Below, one piece after another: positions 1-7,990 of a stretch of 64,000 bases of DNA. Source of the DNA: Solirubrobacter soli DSM 22325 (GTDB lineage: Bacteria; Actinomycetota; Thermoleophilia; Solirubrobacterales; Solirubrobacteraceae). Positions within the stretch are counted from its first letter, which is position 1, and every line of letters begins with the position of its first letter. The notes under the pieces are model-generated. The model was not told the DNA's origin, did no database searches, and saw nothing but the letters and a program-made list of their open reading frames with translations. Made by a program: the position numbers and the translations under genes. The stretch lies in assembly GCF_000423665.1 (NCBI RefSeq), contig NZ_KE384071.1, positions 530,760 through 594,759 of the forward strand, written 5' to 3'.

Positions 1-232
1 TGCGGCCTGCGGCGGCGCGGCGTGCCCGGCGGGCGCGGGCGCTGCGGCCTGCGGCGGCGCGGCGTGCCCGGCGGGCGCGGCCTGCGGCGTCGCGGCGTGC
101 CCGGCGGGCGCGGCCTGCGCGGGCGGCGCGGCCTGCGACGGCGCGGCGTGCCCGGCCTGCGCGGGCGGCGCGGCCTGCGGCGGCGCGGCGTGCCCGGTGG
201 GCGCGGCCTGCGGCGGCACGGCGGCGCGGCCG
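1..232 (-). repeat. In-frame tandem repeats encoding the Ala/Pro-rich DnaX tail
   Basis: Imperfect tandem units of roughly 33-36 bp built on the core GCGGCGCGGCGTGCCCGG run from the window edge to about 232. On the reverse strand they encode repeated AAPAGHAAPPQA-like blocks in the tau-type C-terminal linker. Composition and periodicity suggest replication slippage, so copy number probably varies between strains. Confidence 0.75.
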
Positions 233-1449
233 GCGGCCGTCTGCGGGACCTCCGGGGTGCGTGGCGGCGCGGCGACCACGGGGCGGTTCGCCTCGAGCCG
301 CGCGATGCGCTCCTGCAGCGCCTTCACGGTCGGCTCGAGGTCGGGCTTGGCCGCCTTGACGAGCGCGAGCTCGAGCTGGGTGCGCGGGTCGGCGCCGTCC
401 TTCATCGCGCGCAGCGCGTTGGCGATCAGCTCGAGCAGCCGGACGAGCTCGGCGCCGCCGACGCGACGGGCCTGCTCGGCGAGGCGCTGGTCCTGCTCGG
501 GGGTCACCGCGAGCTCGGTCGGCACCGCGCCGAGCACCTGGGTGACCATGAGGGCCCGGGCGTGGGCCTCGAGGTCGCCGAAGAAGCGACCGAGGTCGCG
601 CCCGCTATCCGCCAGTCGTGCCGCCGCCAGCAGCGCCGAACGGGCGTCGCCGGCCGAGATCGAGTCGATCGTGCCGAACAGCAGGTCGGCGTCCGCGGCG
701 CCGAGCACCGCCAGCACGTCGTCGATGACGATCGCCTTGCCGGAGTAGGCGACCAGCTGCTCCAACGTGCCCAGCGCGTCGCGGAAGGAGCCCGTGGCCG
801 AGCGGGCGACCAGCGCGATCGCCTCGTCGGGGACCTCGATCGACTCGCTATCGGCCGCACGGCGCAGCACCGAGGCGATCTGCGGCACGCTCGGGCGCCC
901 GAAGTCGAAGCGATGGCAGCGGTCGACGACCGTCGGCAGCACCTTGTTGGCCTCGGTCGTGGCCAGGACGAAGATCGTGTGCGGCGGCGGCTCCTCGAGC
1001 GTCTTGAGGAACGCGTTCCACGCCGCCGGCGTGAGCATGTGCGCCTCGTCGAGGATGTAGACCTTGTAGGCGCCGGCGACCGGCGCGTAGGCGACGCGCT
1101 CGCGCAGGTCGCGGATGTCGTCGACCGAGTTGTTGGACGCGGCGTCCATCTCGACGACGTCCAGCGAGGTCGCCTGGACGATGCTGCGGCAGGACTCGCA
1201 CGCGCCGCAGGGGTCCAGCCGCGGGCCGCTCGGGCCGGTCCCGCCACCCGCCTCACCGGCGCAGTTCAGCGAAGCCGCCAGGATCTTGGCCATGGACGTC
1301 TTGCCGGTCCCTCGAGAGCCGACGAACAGGTACGCGTGGTGCACGCGGTTCTGCTCGATCGCGTTGGAGAGGGTGCGGACGACGTGCTCTTGGCCTACGA
1401 CGTCTGCGAACGTGCGGGGGCGATGACGGCGGTACAGAGAAGCGGCCAC
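1..1449 (-). CDS. dnaX: DNA polymerase III subunit gamma/tau (5' part; C-terminus beyond window)
   Basis: Clamp-loader ATPase that places the beta sliding clamp on DNA. The reverse strand reads continuously from a GTG at 1449 to the window edge (483 codons seen). The N-terminus begins VAASLYRRHRPRTFADVVGQ, the classic DnaX opening. A Walker A loop GSRGTGKTS follows, then the zinc-module cysteines (CGACESC), Walker B ILDEAHML, and the sensor region LEEPPPHTIFVLATTE. The rest of the AAA+ collar is followed by a coiled stretch ending LQERIARLEANRP and then a long Ala/Pro/His/Gln-rich tail. No strong Shine-Dalgarno precedes the start, but MAASLYRRHRP starts are typical of the family. The 5' end overlaps the divergent membrane-protein gene by 27 bp if that gene starts at 1423. 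Identification is secure; the C-terminus is missing. Confidence 0.95.
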   Translation of the reverse strand, partial: MAASLYRRHRPRTFADVVGQEHVVRTLSNAIEQNRVHHAYLFVGSRGTGKTSMAKILAASLNCAGEAGGGTGPSGPRLDPCGACESCRSIVQATSLDVVEMDAASNNSVDDIRDLRERVAYAPVAGAYKVYILDEAHMLTPAAWNAFLKTLEEPPPHTIFVLATTEANKVLPTVVDRCHRFDFGRPSVPQIASVLRRAADSESIEVPDEAIALVARSATGSFRDALGTLEQLVAYSGKAIVIDDVLAVLGAADADLLFGTIDSISAGDARSALLAAARLADSGRDLGRFFGDLEAHARALMVTQVLGAVPTELAVTPEQDQRLAEQARRVGGAELVRLLELIANALRAMKDGADPRTQLELALVKAAKPDLEPTVKALQERIARLEANRPVVAAPPRTPEVPQTAAGRAAVPPQAAPTGHAAPPQAAPPAQAGHAAPSQAAPPAQAAPAGHAATPQAAPAGHAAPPQAAAPAPAGHAAPPQAA

Positions 1450-2835
1450 GGGCTGTCTGAGTCTAGTGGCGAGGTCGGCCGCCTCGGGCTGCGCGCGGCG
1501 ATCATGATCCCGCTCGGAGCGCTCGTCGCCTGGGCGCTGATCGGTGCCGGGTTCCTCAACTACGACACGGCCTACAGCCTGCTCTGGGGCGGAGACGTGG
1601 CGCACCTGCGCAAGCCGGACTTCAGCGTCCCCGTCGCTCCCACGCCGCACCCGCTCTCGACGGCGCTCGGCGTCGTCCTGACGCCGTTCGGCGACGCCGG
1701 CCAGACGATCTGGGTCGTGATCGCGTTCCTGGCGCTGGGCGCTCTGGCCTGGGTGACCTACGAGCTCGGAGCCCACTGGTTCGGGCCCGCGGCCGGCGCC
1801 GTGGCCGGCATCGTGATCCTCACCCGCATCCCGGTGCTGAGCTTCGGTGTGCGCGCCTACCTGGACATCCCCTACGTGGCGCTGGCGCTCGGCGCCGTTC
1901 TGGCCGAGGCACGAGGCAAGAACCCCCGCCTCATCCTCACATTGCTGACGCTCGCGGGCCTCCTGCGGCCGGAAGCGTGGATGTTCGCCTTCGCCTACGT
2001 GGCGTACAAGCGCGACGTGCGCCTGCTCCCGTGGGCCGCGGCCGCCCCGGTGATCTGGATGGCGCACGACCTCGTGCTCGCCGGCGATCCGCTCCACTCC
2101 CTGCTCGGCACCCGCGACAACGCCGAGACGCTGCAACGCAAGACCGGCCTGGCCGCCGTCCCCGGCACGGTGCCGAGAAGGCTCGGCGAGATCCTCCGCG
2201 AGCCCGGCCTGTTCGGCGCCGTGGTCGGCGGCCTGTTCGTGCTCGCGCTGCAACGTCGCCGGGCGGCGCTGCCGATCGCGGCGGGCTTCGTCTCGATCGC
2301 CGCCTTCTGCGTGCTCGCCGCCGCCGGACTGCCGATCCTCGGCCGCTACCTGCTGCTCCCCGCCGCGATCTTGGCCGTCTTCTGCGGCGCCGGCGCCCTC
2401 GGCTGGCTGCGCTATCAAGGCCCGCACCGCACGGCCTGGGCGCTCGCCGGCGCCGCGGTCCTCGCGTCCTTCCTCGTCTTCGCGCCCAACCACGTGGACC
2501 GCGTCCGCGACCTCCGCGCCTCGATGCACACGCAGGCCGGCATCCTCGACGACCTGCACACGATCACGGACGAGATCAGCTGCCGCCCGGTCGCGGTCCC
2601 GAACCACCGCCCGGTCCCGCACGTCGCGCTCTGGACCGGAATCCCGCCGGGAGAGATCGTCTCGGCACAACTCGAGCAGCCGACGAGCGGCGCCTACATC
2701 GACCCCGCGTCCGAGCGCGTGCTGCGCAACTTCACGCTCGACCCGAAGGACCCGAAGAAGCTCACCGCGAGCGTCCCGGCGGGCTTCGCAGAGGTGGCGA
2801 GCAACGCCTCGTGGCGGCTGTACGAGAAGTGCTGA
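1423..2835 (+). CDS. Polytopic membrane protein, glycosyltransferase-C-like
   Basis: About 470 residues with roughly ten hydrophobic segments. An early loop carries NYDTAYSLLWGGDVAHLRKPDF and later loops carry RAYLDIPYVALA and LLRPEAWMFAF. This layout (an acidic residue in the first extracytoplasmic loop, then many membrane helices and a soluble tail) resembles GT-C / DUF2029-type lipid-sugar glycosyltransferases such as the GT39 and GT87 groups. The exact family and substrate are not recognised. Two starts are possible: ATG 1423, used here, overlaps the divergent dnaX start, while ATG 1504 would leave 54 bp for divergent promoters and still include the first membrane helix. No clear ribosome-binding site decides between them. 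Confidence 0.7.
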   Translation: MTAVQRSGHGLSESSGEVGRLGLRAAIMIPLGALVAWALIGAGFLNYDTAYSLLWGGDVAHLRKPDFSVPVAPTPHPLSTALGVVLTPFGDAGQTIWVVIAFLALGALAWVTYELGAHWFGPAAGAVAGIVILTRIPVLSFGVRAYLDIPYVALALGAVLAEARGKNPRLILTLLTLAGLLRPEAWMFAFAYVAYKRDVRLLPWAAAAPVIWMAHDLVLAGDPLHSLLGTRDNAETLQRKTGLAAVPGTVPRRLGEILREPGLFGAVVGGLFVLALQRRRAALPIAAGFVSIAAFCVLAAAGLPILGRYLLLPAAILAVFCGAGALGWLRYQGPHRTAWALAGAAVLASFLVFAPNHVDRVRDLRASMHTQAGILDDLHTITDEISCRPVAVPNHRPVPHVALWTGIPPGEIVSAQLEQPTSGAYIDPASERVLRNFTLDPKDPKKLTASVPAGFAEVASNASWRLYEKC

Positions 2836-2897
2836 AAAGTGGACCGTGCACCACTCTGTCGAGGTCGGCCTCCAGGGACGATCACCTCACTGACTCC

Positions 2898-2994
2898 GGT
2901 CAGGCGACCCCCATACGCCCGCCGGTGACCGCTTAAGGCTGCTTCCTTCCGGACCTGACCTGGTTCACGGGCCGACGTCGTAGGGGACCCAACC
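2898..2994 (-). ncRNA. ffs: Signal recognition particle 4.5S RNA (small bacterial type)
   Basis: The reverse strand carries the near-invariant SRP Alu-less helix 8 signature: CCAGGTCAGGTCC and GGAAGGAAGCAGCC in direct succession (about 2937-2963). The outer arms pair as expected: GGTTGGGTCCCC at the 5' end against GGGGGTCGCCTGACC at the 3' end. Length is about 97 nt; the exact ends are estimated from the pairing. It binds Ffh for co-translational membrane targeting. An ffs gene near dnaX on the same strand is a common bacterial arrangement; here one membrane-protein gene on the other strand lies between them. Confidence 0.93.
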
Positions 2995-3115
2995 ATCGAC
3001 GCCGTGGCAGCGAACGTTGGCCCGGAGCCGTGCCCCTCGAGAGGGAATTCGGCCCCGCTAGAGCGGATTGCGGATACAGGGCGCCGCTACGTCCCCGCCT
3101 AGCACGGTCCGCGAA

Positions 3116-3586
3116 CTAGCCTAGCGCCTCGCGCAGCTTGCGCAGCGCGCGGTAGACGCGGCCCTCGACCGTCGTGAGCGGAACGCCCAACACCGTCGCC
3201 ATCTCGGGAACGGTGAGATCGGAGCCGAACCGGAGCGCGATCGCCTCGCGCTCCTCGGCCGCGAGCCCGTTCAAGGCCCGCATCACCTCGTCGCGCACCT
3301 CCACGCCCGCGAACGGGTCGCCGCCCTCGCCCACGTCGACCTTCGCGTAGGCGCGCCCCTCCGCCGCCACCCGGCGCACGTGATCGCGCAACACGTTGAG
3401 CGCGATCGCGTAGAGCCACGTCTTCGCCGAGCCCTTGCGCGGGTTGAATCGCCCCCGCAGGGCGCGCTCGAAGGCGTCCGCGAGCAGGTCCTCGGCCAGC
3501 GCGCGATCCCCCGTCCGATAGGCCAGGAACGCGAACAGGCCTTGGGCCTCGTCGCTATACAAACGCTCGAACTCGTCGTCTTTCAA
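3116..3586 (-). CDS. ECF-type RNA polymerase sigma factor
   Basis: 156 residues, the size of a minimal sigma-70 family ECF factor with only regions 2 and 4. Region 2 reads EFERLYSDEAQGLFAFLAYR, then TWLYAIALNVLRDHVRR. Region 4 is LAAEEREAIALRFGSDLTVPEMATVLGVPLTTVEGRVYRALRKLRE, a clear helix-turn-helix. The start is a TTG at 3586 with a weak ribosome-binding site, so the true start is slightly uncertain. It is divergent from, and 46 bp away from, the LPFTG-anchored membrane protein at 3633, whose cytoplasmic N-terminus is a candidate anti-sigma segment. Target promoters are unknown. Confidence 0.9.
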   Translation of the reverse strand: MKDDEFERLYSDEAQGLFAFLAYRTGDRALAEDLLADAFERALRGRFNPRKGSAKTWLYAIALNVLRDHVRRVAAEGRAYAKVDVGEGGDPFAGVEVRDEVMRALNGLAAEEREAIALRFGSDLTVPEMATVLGVPLTTVEGRVYRALRKLREALG

Positions 3587-3632
3587 GGATCCGCCAGTAA
3601 GGAATCGGGGCCGAGCTTCGTATCAGTGTGCG

Positions 3633-4244
3633 ATGACCGAGTTCGACGACGTCATTCGGCTCCTGAAGGATGAGCGGCCACAGGCCACGGAATTGGAGCT
3701 GGACGAGATCAAGCAGCGAGTTCGCCGCCGCGCGGCGGATCCCTCACGGAGGAGTAGCCAGTCCATGAAGTCACGTATCGCCATTCTCGGCCTGCTCGTA
3801 TCGGGGATGCTCTTCAGCACCGCCGGCGCGGGGTTGGCGATCTCCGGCGGCGGCTCCGCCCAGTCCGGCACGAACGCCGCGATCTCGCAGTACGAGACTC
3901 CGACGCCCACCCCGACCCCGACCTCGACGCCGGTCTGCACCCCGACGCCGCCGCCGGACAACGGCAAGGTCAGCCCGTCGGACACCTGCGGTGAGGGCGG
4001 CGTCCTCCCGGCCGAGTCCGAGAACGCGCCGACGACCGAGACGGCCCCGGCGACCGACACCGGCTCCGGCGTCCTCCCGGCCGAGGAGACCAACTCCGGC
4101 ACGCAGCCCACCCGCCAGGAGGCGGCCGCGGCCCAGACGAGCCAGCTGCCGTTCACCGGCTTCGCGGCGATCCCGGTCCTGCTCGGCGGCCTCGCGCTGC
4201 TCTCAGGCGGCCTGGTCCTGCGCCGCCGCACCCGCGGCGAGTAA
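3633..4244 (+). CDS. Membrane/cell-wall protein with LPFTG sorting signal and a short cytoplasmic N-terminal domain
   Basis: 203 residues. Residues 1-44 are charged and cytoplasmic-looking (DDVIRLLKDERPQATELELDEIK). Residues 45-70 form a hydrophobic helix. A Pro/Thr tract (PTPTPTPTSTP, about 90-105) and an acidic Thr/Ala/Pro-rich spacer follow. LPFTG at 172-176 precedes a second hydrophobic stretch and an RRRTRGE tail, the standard sortase signal. It would therefore be sortase-anchored outside while keeping an N-terminal cytoplasmic segment, unless the first helix is cleaved. The divergent ECF sigma gene suggests, without proof, that the N-terminus contacts the sigma factor. No sortase gene is in the window. 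Confidence 0.75.
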   Translation: MTEFDDVIRLLKDERPQATELELDEIKQRVRRRAADPSRRSSQSMKSRIAILGLLVSGMLFSTAGAGLAISGGGSAQSGTNAAISQYETPTPTPTPTSTPVCTPTPPPDNGKVSPSDTCGEGGVLPAESENAPTTETAPATDTGSGVLPAEETNSGTQPTRQEAAAAQTSQLPFTGFAAIPVLLGGLALLSGGLVLRRRTRGE

Positions 4245-4255
4245 AGCGGGGGGAT

Positions 4256-4316
4256 CCGGGGGGCGGCAGCCCCCCGGTCGTTCTCACCGAACGGGCGCCC
4301 CGCACGGCGGGGCGCC
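4256..4316. terminator. Two tandem GC-rich hairpins between convergent genes
   Basis: CCGGGGGG (4256-4263) pairs with CCCCCCGG (4270-4277), and GGCGCCCC (4294-4301) pairs with GGGGCGCC (4309-4316). Neither has a long U tract, as usual in very high-GC actinobacteria. They lie between the ends of the LPFTG gene and the O-antigen-ligase-like gene and could terminate both strands. Confidence 0.6.
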
Positions 4317-4368
4317 ACGTCCGCGCCGGGTGTGCCGGCTGCGTTACGCAATCCGTAACGAGCCCGAC

Positions 4369-6444
4369 TCACCCGCTCGGGATCGGCGCGCGCACCGTCA
4401 CGTCGCGGCGCGCCTTCGCCGTCTTGGCCGCGTCGAGGTTCTTGACCAGCGCGACGGCGTCCGGGTCGAGCGGGTTCAAGCGCAGCGCCTCGCGGGCATA
4501 CGGGCGCGGGTCGAGGCCGGAGACGCCGTAGACGATCGCCTGGCCGTAGGTGTACTGCCAGTTGTTCGGGTCGCGTTGGCGGGCGGCGTTCATCGCGCGG
4601 CGGGCGAGCGCGTACTGGCCGAAGCGGGCGTCGCAGTAGCCGAGCACCGCCCAGGGCTCCGGCCGCGTGCCGAAGCGCTCGGTCGCGGTCAGGGCGTCGT
4701 TGATCGCCACGTCGCAGTTGCGGTCGTCGTAGGCGTTGATCGCCTGGTCCAGCGGTCCCTGCGAGTACGCGAAGAGCGCCGGCGTCATCGCCAGCACGAG
4801 CACGGCCAGCGCCGCCACCACGCGCGGCATCCGCCCGAGCGTCCCGAGTCGCGAGCCCGACCCCGCCCGCCCCGCGAGCACGACCCCGCCCGCCCCGAAC
4901 ACCCACACGAACAGCGCGGGCATCTCCCAGTCCCAGTCGATCCCAGCGTGGATGGCGAGCATCGTCCCCGCCGCGACGAACGCGCCGTGCGCGTGCCGTT
5001 CCTCCCCGCCGAGGCGCGCCACGCCCATCACGAGCGGGGTCCCCAGCGCGACCAACAGCAGGACGAGCCCGACGATGCCCATCTCGCTCATCGTCTCCAG
5101 GTAGAGCGAGTGGCCGTCGTTGACCTTGACCGGCGGCGCCGGACGGTCGTGGTCCCACGTGATCCGGTACGTCCCGGCGCCCGTGCCGTGCAGCGGCTCC
5201 GCCTTGAAGCCGTCGAGCGCGACCCGCCAGTTGTCGATCCGCCCGTTGTCGACCGCGGAGGTCAGCCGCGTGCGCAGGTCGGACGAGTACGTCATGTACT
5301 GGCCGCGGGTGAAGGTCTCGCGGGCGTCGGCGATCCGCTGCGGCGCCCGCACGAGTGCGGCACCCACGAGCAGCGCGAGCGCGGCGCCGCCGAACAGCAG
5401 GAGCTTGGCCTCGCGCGGGATCTCGATCCGATCCAGCCAGCGATCCAGCGGCGCCGCCGCGAACCGCAGTCCCGCGGCGACGAGCGCGCACGCGAGCACG
5501 ACGACGAAGACGTGCTTGCCCTGGCTCGCGGCGGCGGCCGAGGAGTCATAGTCCGCGCGCGCCAGCAGCTCGTTGCCGTAGGCGATCTTGGTGGCGATCG
5601 CGGCCGGGACGCCGCCCGCCAGCAGCCCGCTGACGATCCCCCGCGGCTGCGCCAGCACCAGATACAGGACGAACCCGATCGGGAGCACCCAGATCGCTCC
5701 GCGCGAGAACGTCAGGTAGAGCGTGACCGCGATCGGCGAGAGCAGCGCGGCGGCCACGACCTGGACCGCGCGCGGCTCGCTCCCGCTCGAGGTCAGATGC
5801 AGCGTCAGCAGCGCCCCGACGGCGCACGCGATGCCCATCGCGTTCCAGTACGTGAGGGGGAACGAGATCCGCTCCGGGAGGAACTGCTCGCCGATCGGGA
5901 ACGCGTCCGGAAGCAGGCGGGTGACGAGGCCGGCGAGGGCGATCGCGGCGAACGCCGCGGCGACCCAACGGAGCACCATGGACAAATCTCCGATACGGGC
6001 CGCGGCGGAGCCGGTCAGCACCAGAACCAGGCCGTACAGAAGTGTCCGGTCGAACTCGGCCAATGCGCGGGCCGGCGCATCGGACCAAATTGCCGATGCG
6101 AGCGTCCAAATGGCCAAGCCAGCGAGCGCTCCAGAACTTAGTGCAAGAGCTGAACTCCAGCCTTCGAACGGCTTTTCGGCGAGTGTGATGCGACCGACGA
6201 GCACGAGCGCGAGCGTCAACGCAACGAGACCCACCTGCCCCGGAAAGAACCCACCTGCTCGAAAGCCCAGCCAAGCCGTCGTCAGCCCAGGTAGGGTTAG
6301 GTACCAGGCGCCAAAGAGGGCGCGAGCGCGGGCCACCGGACGGGGCGGGCTCAAGCGCTGACCGACAGAGGCCGATTCATGATTCAGGACCCCGTCGTAC
6401 GACAGTCTGGAAGACGGTGCAGAGCGCAGACGGGGGATTGACAC
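4369..6444 (-). CDS. O-antigen ligase / Wzy polymerase family protein with C-terminal TPR-like region
   Basis: 691 residues with about a dozen membrane helices. The large periplasmic loop contains the WaaL/Wzy_C-type block DNWRVALDGFKAEPLHGTGAG followed by NDGHSLYLETMSEMGIVGLV, the usual glycan ligase/polymerase signature. Helices end near residue 560. The remaining 130 residues are soluble, with alternating Ala-rich helices (AINDALTATERFGTRPEPW, ALARRAMNAARQRDPNNWQY) typical of tetratricopeptide repeats. It likely polymerises or transfers polysaccharide repeat units at the outer face of the membrane. It begins the exopolysaccharide locus and is divergent from the sugar-phosphate transferase at 6494. 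A second Wzy-like protein lies at 13067. Confidence 0.85.
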   Translation of the reverse strand: MSIPRLRSAPSSRLSYDGVLNHESASVGQRLSPPRPVARARALFGAWYLTLPGLTTAWLGFRAGGFFPGQVGLVALTLALVLVGRITLAEKPFEGWSSALALSSGALAGLAIWTLASAIWSDAPARALAEFDRTLLYGLVLVLTGSAAARIGDLSMVLRWVAAAFAAIALAGLVTRLLPDAFPIGEQFLPERISFPLTYWNAMGIACAVGALLTLHLTSSGSEPRAVQVVAAALLSPIAVTLYLTFSRGAIWVLPIGFVLYLVLAQPRGIVSGLLAGGVPAAIATKIAYGNELLARADYDSSAAAASQGKHVFVVVLACALVAAGLRFAAAPLDRWLDRIEIPREAKLLLFGGAALALLVGAALVRAPQRIADARETFTRGQYMTYSSDLRTRLTSAVDNGRIDNWRVALDGFKAEPLHGTGAGTYRITWDHDRPAPPVKVNDGHSLYLETMSEMGIVGLVLLLVALGTPLVMGVARLGGEERHAHGAFVAAGTMLAIHAGIDWDWEMPALFVWVFGAGGVVLAGRAGSGSRLGTLGRMPRVVAALAVLVLAMTPALFAYSQGPLDQAINAYDDRNCDVAINDALTATERFGTRPEPWAVLGYCDARFGQYALARRAMNAARQRDPNNWQYTYGQAIVYGVSGLDPRPYAREALRLNPLDPDAVALVKNLDAAKTAKARRDVTVRAPIPSG

Positions 6445-6493
6445 TCAGAATTCCTGGGCAGGATGGAGTCGCCCGCCAAGCAAGGACGCGGTC

Positions 6494-7945
6494 TTGAGCA
6501 CGAATGCGACATCGGCAGATCCAGGGGGAAGTCTGAGCGTCTCAACGGACGTCCTAACTGAGGCGTTCATCGCGGCTGAGCCCCCGGCGGGCCGCCGCAA
6601 CGCCCAGCTACGTCGTCAGTTGCTGTCGGCGGACATCATCGCGGGTTCCTTCACGGGAGCCATCGCCGCCGTCGCCGCCGGCCTGTCGCTGAACCAGCTG
6701 CCCGTCGTCGCGCTCGCCATCGGCCTCGGCTGGCCGGTGCTCGCCTACATCTGCGGCCTCTACGCGCTCGACGATCTGCGCTCGTGGGCGAGCGGCGTGG
6801 GCGACGCCCCGCGGCTCGCGGTCACCTCGCTCTTGATCTCGTGGCCTGTCTTCGGCCTGCTGACCGCGCTGGACGCCGGCTCCCCCGTGCTGGGAGCCCT
6901 GAGCGCCGCGGTCATCACCGGGGCCGGCGCCGGCATCGGCCGCGCCGCCGCGCGCGTCGGCCTGCATCGATCGCCCTCGCTGCGCGAGCGCACGCTGATC
7001 CTCGGCTCCGGCACGGTCGCCCTGCAGCTCGTGCAACGCCTGCAACGCCATTACGAGCTCGGGCTCGACCCGGTCGGCTACATCGACGACGACGTGCAGG
7101 AGCCCGGGCGCCTCGGCATCCCGCGCCTGGGCACGCTGGACTCGCTGGCCGACCTGATCACCTTCGGCCGCGTGGACCGCGTGATGATCGCGTTCACCCG
7201 CGCCAGCCACGAGGAGCTGCTGCACGCGATCCGCGTCTGCCGCGACGCCGGCGTCACCGTGGACATCGTCCCCCGCCTGTTCGAGTTCCTCGAGGGCGCG
7301 CGCACGATCGAGCAGGTCGGCGGGATGCCGCTGCTGTCGATCTCGCAGCCGACGTTCTCGCCGCTGTCGCGCTTCTCCAAGCGCACGCTGGACGTCATCG
7401 GCGCGTCGCTGGCGCTGCTGCTCCTCTCGCCGCTGTTCGCGCTGATCGCGGTGGCGATCAAGCTCGACTCGCGCGGCCCGGTCTTCTTCACCCAGCAGCG
7501 CTCCGGCCGCGGCGGGCACTTCTTCAAGCTCTTCAAGTTCCGCTCGATGAAGGTCGACTCGACCGTGCTGGTGCGCGAGGACGGCGCGATCGTCAAGGCG
7601 CCCGACGACGACCGCATCACCCGCGTCGGCCGCATCATCCGCCGCTTCTCGCTCGACGAGGCGCCGCAGCTGTTGAACGTGCTGCGCGGGGACATGTCGC
7701 TCGTCGGCCCGCGCCCGCTGGTGATCGCCGAGCACGCCGCGCTGAGCGAGGCCTGGCAGTCCCGCCGCGCCGACCTCCGCCCGGGCTTGACCGGTCCCTG
7801 GCAGGTGAGCGGCCGCTCGCACATCCCGTTCCAGGACATGATCAAGTTCGACTACCAGTACGTGGCCGGCTGGTCGCTCGCGCGTGACATCGAGATCCTC
7901 CTGGCGACGCTCCCCGCGGTCATCTCCGGCCGCGGCGCATACTGA
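6494..7945 (+). CDS. Exopolysaccharide polyprenyl glycosylphosphotransferase (WcaJ/PglC-type)
   Basis: Transfers a sugar-1-phosphate from a nucleotide sugar to undecaprenyl phosphate, the first membrane step of polysaccharide repeat-unit synthesis. 483 residues: four N-terminal membrane helices, a CoA-binding-like Rossmann domain (about 160-270, LILGSGTVALQLVQRL, GYIDDD), a hydrophobic hairpin at KRTLDVIGASLALLLLSPLF, then the bacterial sugar transferase domain. The latter shows GPVFFTQQRSGRGG, FKLFKFRSM, DDRITRVGRIIRRFSLDEAPQ, LRGDMSLVGPRPL and RPGLTGPWQVSGRS, all conserved in the family. The start is TTG 6494 with an AGGA about nine bases upstream. It faces away from the O-antigen ligase with 49 bp between. 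Confidence 0.93.
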   Translation: MSTNATSADPGGSLSVSTDVLTEAFIAAEPPAGRRNAQLRRQLLSADIIAGSFTGAIAAVAAGLSLNQLPVVALAIGLGWPVLAYICGLYALDDLRSWASGVGDAPRLAVTSLLISWPVFGLLTALDAGSPVLGALSAAVITGAGAGIGRAAARVGLHRSPSLRERTLILGSGTVALQLVQRLQRHYELGLDPVGYIDDDVQEPGRLGIPRLGTLDSLADLITFGRVDRVMIAFTRASHEELLHAIRVCRDAGVTVDIVPRLFEFLEGARTIEQVGGMPLLSISQPTFSPLSRFSKRTLDVIGASLALLLLSPLFALIAVAIKLDSRGPVFFTQQRSGRGGHFFKLFKFRSMKVDSTVLVREDGAIVKAPDDDRITRVGRIIRRFSLDEAPQLLNVLRGDMSLVGPRPLVIAEHAALSEAWQSRRADLRPGLTGPWQVSGRSHIPFQDMIKFDYQYVAGWSLARDIEILLATLPAVISGRGAY

Positions 7946-7990
7946 AGTCAAGGCGGGGCAGCGCCTCCGCCCCACCCCGATCGTCCGACC

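Noticed and set aside
22-1422. Long open frame on the plus strand leading into the membrane-protein gene
   Set aside because: It is antisense to dnaX, Arg/Gly-rich with no domain, and arises from GC-rich codon bias; the real plus-strand gene starts at 1423 or 1504.
3623-5491. 622-codon open frame on the minus strand over the LPFTG gene and O-antigen ligase
   Set aside because: Arg/Pro/Ala-rich composition with no recognisable domains; the recognised genes at 3633 and 4369 account for the DNA.
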